Shown here: one piece after another, positions 24,784 through 31,484 of the stretch
Layout of the letters: each line of letters starts with the position of its first letter
How positions within the stretch are numbered: the stretch's first letter is position 1
NCBI GenBank assembly: GCA_910586485.1
Contig: CAJUIA010000001.1
Span: forward strand, 133,490 to 197,489
DNA from: an uncultured Acetatifactor sp.
GTDB taxonomy: Bacteria; Bacillota; Clostridia; Lachnospirales; Lachnospiraceae
Length of the DNA stretch: 64,000 nt
Direction: 5' to 3'
Position numbers and translations under genes: made by a program
Notes under the pieces: model-generated
What the model was told of the DNA's origin: nothing
Database searches by the model: none
The model's input: only the letters and a program-made list of their open reading frames with translations

Positions 24784-26727
24784 ATGATGGAAAGACAAGC
24801 AGGGGGCAGGGCCGCAGGAGGCCATCTGCAGGCAATGAAAAATATAGGGGAAAATCTGTTTATCGTGATCCTGGCCTTTTATCCCCTGCGTCATGTGCAA
24901 TGGGGTCTGGATCTTATGGATACAGGCTATAATTATGCAAATTATACTTACATGGGGACGGAGCATATGGATCCCATGTGGCTGTTTTCTACCTGGCTTT
25001 CCAATGCGGCAGGGCATCTGCTTACAAAGCTGCCGGGCGGGGGCACCCTTGTGGGAATGAATATTTACACGGCACTGTTTGTCAGTCTGCTGGCAGTACT
25101 GTGCTATTTGTTCTGTACAAAAAAGCTGAACATCCGTCCCTGGACAGCGTTTTTGGGGGAGATGGCGGCAGTCAGCCTTTGCTGGTGCCCCACGGCGCTT
25201 TTATATAATTATATGACTTATGTATTGTTTACAGGATGCTTTATATTGTTATATTATGGCTTAACAAAAGACAGGAAGGGGTATCTGATTGCGGCTGGTG
25301 TCTGCCTGGGAGCCAATGTGCTGGTGCGGTTCTCCAACCTGCCGGAGGCGGCGATGATTCTGGCAGTATGGTTTTATGACTTTTTATGGGACCGGGAGGA
25401 AAAACAGGAAAACAGGAGAAAATCAGAGAACAGTCAAAAGCCGGAGGGATTCTGGCGGAAGCTGTTCCGGCATACGGGCTGGTGTCTGCTGGGGTATCTG
25501 GCGGCGCTTTTCGTATTGCTGGGGATGATCCACATTCGTTATGGTCTTGGGGAATATGCGGCAGGGATTACCCGTCTGTTTGCCATGACGGATACGGCTA
25601 CGGATTACCGGGCCGTGGATATGGTGCGCAATATGCTGCGGGACTATACTGAGAATTTTTACTGGCTGATCCGTATGGGGGCCTTTCTGGCGGCAGGAAC
25701 GGCGCTGGCTTTGTTTGCAGGGCTGCTTAAGATAAAAGGAAGGGCGGCAGGGATGGTAAAGCGGATCGTGCAGGCGGCATGTATTGCACTGGCTGCACTG
25801 ATGGCGGGATGGCTTTATTATAGGGACAGCGAGGGCCTGCGAGTTCCTTTTTGTACCTTGGATTTTTGTGATTACGCATCCATGCGCAGGCCGGGAATCC
25901 TGTTTTTGATGTTGACCATATTCATTGCCGCAATCAGGGTATTTCATCCCAAGAGCAGGAAGGAAGACAGGCTGCTAGGCAGTATGCTGATTCTGGTGAT
26001 TTTCCTGACCTCCATCGGAAGCAATAACAGGACCTATCCCAGCATAAACAATCTGTTTATCGCAGCACCCTACACATTGCAGGCCTGCTTTGCATTCCTG
26101 TCAAGGTATCGAGATAAAAAAATATCACGCGTTACGATTCCTGTATTTCCCGTTAAGTGCATTTTATCTGCATTTCTGATCATATGCTGTATTCAGTTTA
26201 CCGGATTCGGAATAAAGTTTGCATTTGCCGAGGCGACAGGAGTGAGAGACATCAGCGCAGGCGTGGACAATAACGAAATCCTTAAGAATGTGAAGATGTC
26301 GGAGGAAAAAGCCCAATGGATGAGCTCCGTTACTGCCTTTGTAAAGGAAAACGGGCTGCAGGGGCAGGAGGTGATACTTTACGGAACGCCCCTTACGCTG
26401 GCGATCCCGTCCCTGTCCTATTATCTGCAAATGCCTGCCGCTTTTAATCCCTGGATCAATCTGCCTTCCTACAGCTATGAGGTAATGGAAGCGGATCTGC
26501 ATGAGCTGGGGGAGGAAACGCCGGTGGTTCTGCTGGAAAATGCTTCCGCGCTGTATGCGGAGGGCGGCAGACAGGCATTGGCTGAGGCTGGGATGAATGA
26601 GTCGGCGGCGGAGGCTGTGGCAGAGGATAAAAAGCTGCGGCTGATATTGAATTTTATGGAGCAGCATGGCTATGTGCAGACCTTTCGCAATGAAAAGTTT
26701 TCTATTTATCAGTGTGAAACGGATTGA
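24784..26727 (+). CDS. Large polytopic membrane protein, glycosyltransferase-C-like
   Basis: 647 residues with eleven or twelve hydrophobic helices (for example NIYTALFVSLLAVLCYLF, LAALFVLLGMIHI and ILFLMLTIFIAAI) and a soluble C-terminal region of about 160 residues. A first-loop segment LDLMDTGYNYANY has an Asp at the place where GT-C glycosyltransferases keep a catalytic acid, but no diagnostic motif is complete. The last part (VILYGTPLTLAIPSLSYYL) resembles the outer domains of lipid-linked sugar transferases. I would describe it as a conserved membrane protein with a possible role in surface glycan assembly with the acyltransferase. The ATG at 24784 or 24787 may be used. Confidence 0.6.
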   Translation: MMERQAGGRAAGGHLQAMKNIGENLFIVILAFYPLRHVQWGLDLMDTGYNYANYTYMGTEHMDPMWLFSTWLSNAAGHLLTKLPGGGTLVGMNIYTALFVSLLAVLCYLFCTKKLNIRPWTAFLGEMAAVSLCWCPTALLYNYMTYVLFTGCFILLYYGLTKDRKGYLIAAGVCLGANVLVRFSNLPEAAMILAVWFYDFLWDREEKQENRRKSENSQKPEGFWRKLFRHTGWCLLGYLAALFVLLGMIHIRYGLGEYAAGITRLFAMTDTATDYRAVDMVRNMLRDYTENFYWLIRMGAFLAAGTALALFAGLLKIKGRAAGMVKRIVQAACIALAALMAGWLYYRDSEGLRVPFCTLDFCDYASMRRPGILFLMLTIFIAAIRVFHPKSRKEDRLLGSMLILVIFLTSIGSNNRTYPSINNLFIAAPYTLQACFAFLSRYRDKKISRVTIPVFPVKCILSAFLIICCIQFTGFGIKFAFAEATGVRDISAGVDNNEILKNVKMSEEKAQWMSSVTAFVKENGLQGQEVILYGTPLTLAIPSLSYYLQMPAAFNPWINLPSYSYEVMEADLHELGEETPVVLLENASALYAEGGRQALAEAGMNESAAEAVAEDKKLRLILNFMEQHGYVQTFRNEKFSIYQCETD

Positions 26728-26751
26728 CAGATTTGGTCGAAATGCTAAAAT
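26724..26751 (+). promoter_or_regulatory. Promoter of the zinc-ribbon membrane protein gene
   Basis: TTGACA at 26724-26729, overlapping the stop codon of the preceding gene, and TAAAAT at 26746-26751 with a 16-base spacer. Confidence 0.6.
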
Positions 26752-26794
26752 GGAATTATAAATTTATAAAATTTACATAAAGGAGAGACATGCC

Positions 26795-27397
26795 ATGGGT
26801 TCCTATTACTTACATACCAGAACGGAGAGCGTGGAGCTGCCGTATTCCTTTCAGTGTGAGCAATGCGGTCAGGACAGCGGTGTCCGGCGGGTGACCATTA
26901 CCGGAGAGGCGGAGGAAAAGAATTACCGCAAGCAGTTAAACGACGCGGAGGAAGACAGACTGCATGAGAAGGCACATGTTAATCTGGTGCAGAAGGTGTA
27001 TGAGATTTACGAAAGCGTTACGCAAAAGCAGATTATTCCCACAGATTTTTCGGACAAATGCCCTCATTGTCAAAAGCCCCAGTCCTGGGCGCTGGCAGGC
27101 CTGAAAAAGAAAATGTTTGAGAATCCCATCGTCTGTCTTGCTGTTGGCGCATTTTTTGGTGTGATCGGATTGATCGGACGTAATTTTGCGGACATGGAGT
27201 ATGTGACCATTCCCATTATCATCGGAATTTTCGGTGCGGGTGTCGTAGCTGCGCTGATTTCGCTTATTTGGAATATTATCAAGATTCAGAGCAAGGTTAA
27301 AAATACATCCTTAAGCCTGCAGAAGCGTCTGCCGGTGATTCAGTGGGAAGCCGTTCAGCATCTTTTGGCTGAGGTTGATCACAACGGAAAAAAGTGA
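26795..27397 (+). CDS. Zinc-ribbon protein with two membrane helices
   Basis: 200 residues. CEQCG (Cys21, Cys24) and CPHCQ near residue 90 are two CxxC pairs that would form one zinc ribbon, separated by a charged helical insert. Two adjacent hydrophobic helices follow (IVCLAVGAFFGVIGLIG and IPIIIGIFGAGVVAALISLIW), and a basic tail ends the protein. No known function is recognised. AAAGGAGAG precedes the ATG. It is a single-gene unit, with its own promoter and a terminator shared with asnA. Confidence 0.65.
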   Translation: MGSYYLHTRTESVELPYSFQCEQCGQDSGVRRVTITGEAEEKNYRKQLNDAEEDRLHEKAHVNLVQKVYEIYESVTQKQIIPTDFSDKCPHCQKPQSWALAGLKKKMFENPIVCLAVGAFFGVIGLIGRNFADMEYVTIPIIIGIFGAGVVAALISLIWNIIKIQSKVKNTSLSLQKRLPVIQWEAVQHLLAEVDHNGKK

Positions 27398-27407
27398 AAA
27401 GGTTTTA

Positions 27408-27441
27408 AAAGGCCTGCAGCTTATAAAAGCTGCAGGCCTTT
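27408..27441. terminator. Bidirectional terminator between convergent genes
   Basis: AAAGGCCTGCAGC (27408-27420) pairs perfectly over 13 bases with GCTGCAGGCCTTT (27429-27441). A/T runs on each side allow use from both strands. The asnA stop codon lies in the 8-base loop. Confidence 0.9.
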
Positions 27442-28431
27442 GTTTTCCGCTTCTTTCATGACTTCATCAGGCCAAAGAGAGCATTGCACCTCGCCGATAT
27501 GGGCTTTTCTGAGGAAAAACATACAGATTCGGGATTGGCCGATGCCGCCGCCGATGGTGTAGGGAAGCTCACCGTTTAACACTGCCTTGTGGAAGGGAAG
27601 CTCTGCACGTTCGGGGCAGCCTGCCTTATCCAGTTGTTCCCGCAGGGCTTTTTCGTCTACACGGATGCCCATGCTGGACAGCTCCAAGGCAATGTCCAAA
27701 ACGGGATAATAGACGATGATGTCCGCGTTCAGTGTCCAGTCGTCGTAATCCGGCGCACGCCCGTCGTGAGGCTCGCCGTTTTCCAGCACGTCTCCGATCT
27801 GCATGATGCAGACGGCACCCTTTGCCTTTGCAATATAATGTTCCCGCTCCTTCGGTGTATAGTCCGGGAACATTTCCTCCAGCTCGGAGGTGGTGATAAA
27901 GAAAATGTCGTGAGGAAGAATCTCTTCTATGTAATCATAATGAATGGACATGTATTTCTCGGTCTTGCGCAGAACCTTGTATACAGTGCGCACGGTATCC
28001 TGCAGGGTTTCCAGGCACCGTTCCTCTTTGGAGATGATCTTTTCCCAGTCCCACTGATCCACGTAGATGGAGTGGATATTGTCCGTCTCTTCGTCCCTGC
28101 GGATGGCGCTCATGTCCGTGTAAAGCCCCTCTCCCTGGGCAAAGCCGTATTTTTTCAGGGCGTAGCGCTTCCATTTAGCCAAGGACTGTACAATCTCGCC
28201 TTCCCTGTCGTCCTGATATTTGATGTCGAAGGTGACGGGCCGCTCTACGCCGTTTAAATTATCGTTTAAGCCTGACTCCGGAGCTACAAAAAGCGGAGCG
28301 GACACGCGCAGCAGGTGAAGCCTTTCCGCCAGCAGCGTTTGGAAAAAGTCCTTTACCATCTTAATGGCAATCTGGGTATCGTACAGATTCAGTTCGGATT
28401 TGTAATTTTGGGGCAGTGTAAAATTCTTCAT
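27421..28431 (-). CDS. asnA: Aspartate-ammonia ligase (asparagine synthetase A)
   Basis: 336 residues, the normal length. The enzyme makes asparagine from aspartate, ammonia and ATP and is related to class II aminoacyl-tRNA synthetases. Typical stretches are LHLLRVSAPLFVAPESGLND, FDIKYQDDREGEIVQSLAKW, YVDQWDWEK and GGGIGQSRICMFFL, the last being the motif 3 Arg of the ATP site. It is read alone, with no T-box or other leader evident in the short region before it. It supplies an ammonia-dependent route to asparagine that pairs with the glutamate synthase genes in nitrogen assimilation. Confidence 0.96.
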   Translation of the reverse strand: MKNFTLPQNYKSELNLYDTQIAIKMVKDFFQTLLAERLHLLRVSAPLFVAPESGLNDNLNGVERPVTFDIKYQDDREGEIVQSLAKWKRYALKKYGFAQGEGLYTDMSAIRRDEETDNIHSIYVDQWDWEKIISKEERCLETLQDTVRTVYKVLRKTEKYMSIHYDYIEEILPHDIFFITTSELEEMFPDYTPKEREHYIAKAKGAVCIMQIGDVLENGEPHDGRAPDYDDWTLNADIIVYYPVLDIALELSSMGIRVDEKALREQLDKAGCPERAELPFHKAVLNGELPYTIGGGIGQSRICMFFLRKAHIGEVQCSLWPDEVMKEAENKGLQLL

Positions 28432-28527
28432 AAGCTTACCATCTTTCTGAATTTAATATTTCTAATATTACATTTCTTTTGTAGTATACTCACTTTACAT
28501 ATGGTTTTGCAACAGTTTTTTATTTAC

Positions 28528-28556
28528 TTGCAAAATCAGAACGTATGTGCTATTCT
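28528..28556 (+). promoter_or_regulatory. Promoter of the radical-SAM DNA repair pair
   Basis: TTGCAA at 28528-28533 and TATTCT at 28551-28556 with a 17-base spacer. GAACGTATGTGC, a half-matching LexA site, fills the spacer. Confidence 0.7.
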
Positions 28557-28562
28557 AATATA

Positions 28563-28574
28563 GAACGGACGTTC
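28563..28574. promoter_or_regulatory. LexA (SOS) box
   Basis: GAACGGACGTTC is a perfect match to the Gram-positive LexA core GAAC-N4-GTTC, placed at the expected transcription start. Repression by LexA and release on DNA damage follows from established knowledge of this site. Confidence 0.85.
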
Positions 28575-28606
28575 TAAGCACGCGTGCAAATTGCGGGAGA
28601 GTGGAG

Positions 28607-30046
28607 ATGAAAACGGAGATGGATGATTTGGCGGGCGGAAGCATCATGGTAACGAAGTCAGGCACATCAATTAGATCAGACGGGCAGAATATGTCCCTCA
28701 TGGATAAGCTGGGGATTCTGGCGGATGCGGCCAAGTATGACGTGGCCTGTACCTCCAGCGGCGTGGACCGTAAGGGTACGGGGGACAGCATCGGCAACTG
28801 CGTGGCTGCCGGCATCTGCCACAGCTTCAGCAGTGACGGCAGGTGTATCTCATTGCTTAAGATACTGCTTACCAATCATTGCATTTACGATTGCAAATAC
28901 TGCCAGAACCGCTGTTCTAACGATATTCCCAGGGCGGCCTTTACCCCGGAGGAAATATGCACGCTGACCATGGAGTTTTACCGAAGGAATTATATAGAAG
29001 GCCTGTTTTTAAGCTCCGGTATTTTAAAGAATCCCAGTTTTACGATGGAGCTGATACTTCGGACCATATGGCTTTTACGGAATCAATATCGTTTTAACGG
29101 TTATGTTCATGTGAAGGCCATTCCCGGAGCGGATCCGGAGCTGATTCGGCAGACGGGGTTTCTGGCGGACAGGATGAGCATCAATCTGGAGCTGCCTACG
29201 GCGGAAGGACTACAAAACCTGGCGCCCAATAAAAACAGAAAGACCATACTGACCCCCATGCGTCAGATTCAGAACGGAATTCAGGAAAACAAAAATGATC
29301 TGGTCCTGTATCGCAATGCACCTAAGTTTGTGGCAGGCGGGCAGTCCACGCAGATGATCATCGGGGCCACCCCGGAAAATGATTTTCAGATTATCAACGT
29401 GGCGGAGAGTCTGTACCAAAGGTTTGGGCTGAAACGAGTGTTTTACTCGGCCTTTGTCAATGTGACAGGCGATAAAGCCCTTCCGGCGCTGCCGGGAGGA
29501 CCGCCGCTGCTAAGAGAGCATAGGCTGTATCAGGCGGACTGGCTGCTTCGGTTTTACGGCTTTCGGGCGGAGGAACTGCTGGACGAGAAGCGTCCCTTTT
29601 TCAATGTGATGCTGGATCCCAAGGAGGACTGGGCAGTACGGCATCTGGAGCAGTTCCCGGTGGAAATTAACAGGGCGCCTATGGAGCTGCTGCTGAGGGT
29701 TCCCGGTATTGGAGTTAAGAGCGCCCGAAGGATTGCTGCGGCCAGGCGCTGTGCAAGCCTGACCTTTGGGGATCTGAAAAAAATGGGCGTGGTATTAAAG
29801 CGGGCAGTTTACTTCATTACCTGCAGCGGCAGGATGATGTATCCGGTAAAGCTGGACGAGGATTATATTGTGAGAAATCTTACCGATAAAAACGAGCGGA
29901 TACGGTTTGGCGCGGACGGCATGACATACCGGCAGATGTCGCTGTTTGACGACGGCAGCTTTGCAGGCGGCGGATTTGCCGGGGGAAGGCCTGTCGTTAT
30001 GCCTCCGGCGCAGGAAATTTTGGAGACGGCAGTGGGGCAGCTGTGA
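28607..30046 (+). CDS. Radical SAM DNA modification/repair protein with HhH motif
   Basis: 479 residues. CIYDCKYCQNRC holds the CxxxCxxC that binds the radical SAM 4Fe-4S cluster. Near the C-terminus, LLLRVPGIGVKSARRI is a helix-hairpin-helix DNA-binding motif. This architecture is the one described as the putative DNA modification/repair radical SAM family (TIGR03916), always next to the partner that follows here. The actual chemistry is unknown. GGGAGA lies 6 bases before the ATG at 28607. The LexA box at the promoter supports a damage-response role. Confidence 0.88.
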   Translation: MKTEMDDLAGGSIMVTKSGTSIRSDGQNMSLMDKLGILADAAKYDVACTSSGVDRKGTGDSIGNCVAAGICHSFSSDGRCISLLKILLTNHCIYDCKYCQNRCSNDIPRAAFTPEEICTLTMEFYRRNYIEGLFLSSGILKNPSFTMELILRTIWLLRNQYRFNGYVHVKAIPGADPELIRQTGFLADRMSINLELPTAEGLQNLAPNKNRKTILTPMRQIQNGIQENKNDLVLYRNAPKFVAGGQSTQMIIGATPENDFQIINVAESLYQRFGLKRVFYSAFVNVTGDKALPALPGGPPLLREHRLYQADWLLRFYGFRAEELLDEKRPFFNVMLDPKEDWAVRHLEQFPVEINRAPMELLLRVPGIGVKSARRIAAARRCASLTFGDLKKMGVVLKRAVYFITCSGRMMYPVKLDEDYIVRNLTDKNERIRFGADGMTYRQMSLFDDGSFAGGGFAGGRPVVMPPAQEILETAVGQL

Positions 30047-30069
30047 AAGGAAAGCACTGAGTTCATTAA

Positions 30070-30092
30070 TTGTTTGTGCCGACGCCGGCGGA
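30070..30092 (+). repeat. TTGTTTGTGCCG leader repeat, copy A
   Basis: TTGTTTGTGCCG (30070-30081) followed by GCCGGCGG. The same twelve bases occur at 35660-35671, again just after a stop codon and before a short-spaced downstream gene. It appears related to the GC hairpin modules listed elsewhere. Confidence 0.5.
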
Positions 30093-30126
30093 AAAATGAA
30101 ACTGATTGCAGAAATGGAGGCCGGAA

Positions 30127-30879
30127 ATGACGGTATACAGATGTGAAGATTCGCTGGAAAGCATTTTTACAGCAATTTATCTTTCTTATGAGGAAGACAG
30201 GGATGCAGAGGATACCTGCCTGGCTCTGGACGATGAGCCCCTGCTGTTTGCGGAGGATGTGCATGTACAGGCGGATCCTGCCAGGGCGGTAAAGGTTATG
30301 CGGACACTGGAAAGGCGTTTTGGAGAAGAGGACTATTTACAGGTATGTACGGCCCTTGCCTCAACGGATGCTAAAAAGGCACAGGCGGTCTACAGAACAG
30401 TAGTAAAGGGGCTGGACGAAAGATGTGCCAGAGGTCATCTTTTTGATGATTTAACGGATCAGTATGTGATGCAGACATTTTCCCTGGCCAGGAAGGCCGG
30501 CAGAGAGATTGGTTATCTGAGAGAATTTCTGCGGTTTCAGGAATTGGAAAACGGTATATTATATGCTAAGATCGGACCGAAAGCCAATGCACTTACCTTT
30601 TTAATGCCCCATTTTGCTGACAGGCTGCCCATTGAAAACTTTGTGATTCACGACAGCACCAGAAATATTTTCGGGATTCATCCTGAAAAGCGGCAATGGT
30701 ATCTGCTTTCCGGGGATGAGGGAAAAGAGCCTGTGCTTCGTTTTTCAAAGGAGGAAGCGGAATATCAGGAGCTGTTTCGCCATTTCTGTCGGACAATTTC
30801 CATAAAGGACAGGGAAAATTACAAGCTGCAGAGGAATATGCTGCCGCTGAGATTTCGGGAATATATGATTGAGTTTTGA
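30127..30879 (+). CDS. Partner of the radical SAM repair protein (DUF4130-like)
   Basis: 250 residues. It begins MTVYRCEDSLESIFTAIY, and the central SLARKAGREIGYLREFLRF with LENGILYAKIGPK is typical of the TIGR03915/DUF4130 family, whose members are found beside the radical SAM protein above or fused to uracil-DNA glycosylase. PHFADRLPIENFVIHD continues the family. The pair is presumed to act on DNA; no catalytic residues can be pointed to. GGAGG precedes the ATG at 30127, which I prefer to an in-frame ATG 21 bases earlier. The gene shares the LexA-controlled transcript. Confidence 0.82.
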   Translation: MTVYRCEDSLESIFTAIYLSYEEDRDAEDTCLALDDEPLLFAEDVHVQADPARAVKVMRTLERRFGEEDYLQVCTALASTDAKKAQAVYRTVVKGLDERCARGHLFDDLTDQYVMQTFSLARKAGREIGYLREFLRFQELENGILYAKIGPKANALTFLMPHFADRLPIENFVIHDSTRNIFGIHPEKRQWYLLSGDEGKEPVLRFSKEEAEYQELFRHFCRTISIKDRENYKLQRNMLPLRFREYMIEF

Positions 30880-31066
30880 CTGCCAAAGATGCTTTGTGTA
30901 TTTTGGTCGGGAAGTATAAAAATGTATTTTCCGTACAGGCGCCCGGATATGTAGAATAGCTAAAATAGACAAAAGCAGGAAGGCGGCAGGCAGGGCTGTG
31001 GGCAAATTTGATAAAAACAGACAAAATCCGTAAAAAAAGGGAGAAAAATCTGATTGCGGAAAACGC

Positions 31067-31095
31067 TTTACATCTGGAATTATTTTGCATATAAT
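31067..31095 (+). promoter_or_regulatory. Promoter of the HPr-like gene
   Basis: TTTACA at 31067-31072 and a perfect TATAAT at 31090-31095 with a 17-base spacer, about 50 bases before the ATG. Confidence 0.8.
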
Positions 31096-31148
31096 AGGGA
31101 ATCATAAAGATATGGTAACTGTTGTTATTATGTGAAAGGATGGTTGAC

Positions 31149-31373
31149 ATGGTCAAGACAATTCGTATGACACAGAACGATGTGCAGCATTTTGTTGACG
31201 TGACCTCCAGATGTGATTTTGACATCGACATTTCTTACAACAGATATGTAGTGGATGCCAAATCATTTTTAGGAGTTTACGGACTGGATTTCAGAGTGCC
31301 TCTGACAGTATCTTATGAAGGCTATAATGCCCAGCTGGAAGAGCTTCTTGAAAAGTTTGCAATAGCCTGCTGA
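31149..31373 (+). CDS. HPr-like protein lacking the phosphorylatable His (Crh-like)
   Basis: 74 residues with the HPr fold. VVDAKSFLGVYGLDF aligns with the HPr regulatory region, and its Ser corresponds to Ser46, the target of HPr kinase. The N-terminal catalytic segment, G-x-HARPA in HPr, is replaced by RMTQNDVQHFVDV, so the PTS phosphocarrier His15 is absent. This combination is that of Bacillus Crh, which acts only in catabolite control. The ATG at 31149 has AAAGGA 9 bases upstream. It stands alone with its own strong promoter and terminator. Confidence 0.75.
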   Translation: MVKTIRMTQNDVQHFVDVTSRCDFDIDISYNRYVVDAKSFLGVYGLDFRVPLTVSYEGYNAQLEELLEKFAIAC

Positions 31374-31388
31374 TACATCAAACAACTG

Positions 31389-31430
31389 ACTCCCTGTGAA
31401 AGACGGTGTGCTGTCTTCATGGGGAGTTTT
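31389..31430 (+). terminator. Terminator after the HPr-like gene
   Basis: ACTCCC (31389-31394) pairs with GGGAGT (31422-31427), extended by GTGAA-AGAC/GTCTTCAT with one bulge, followed by TTTTC. Confidence 0.75.
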
Positions 31431-31484
31431 CTTGCTTATAGAGCTGTGCTGCCGGGAAAATAACTGCGTAAGGGGGCGGAGAGC

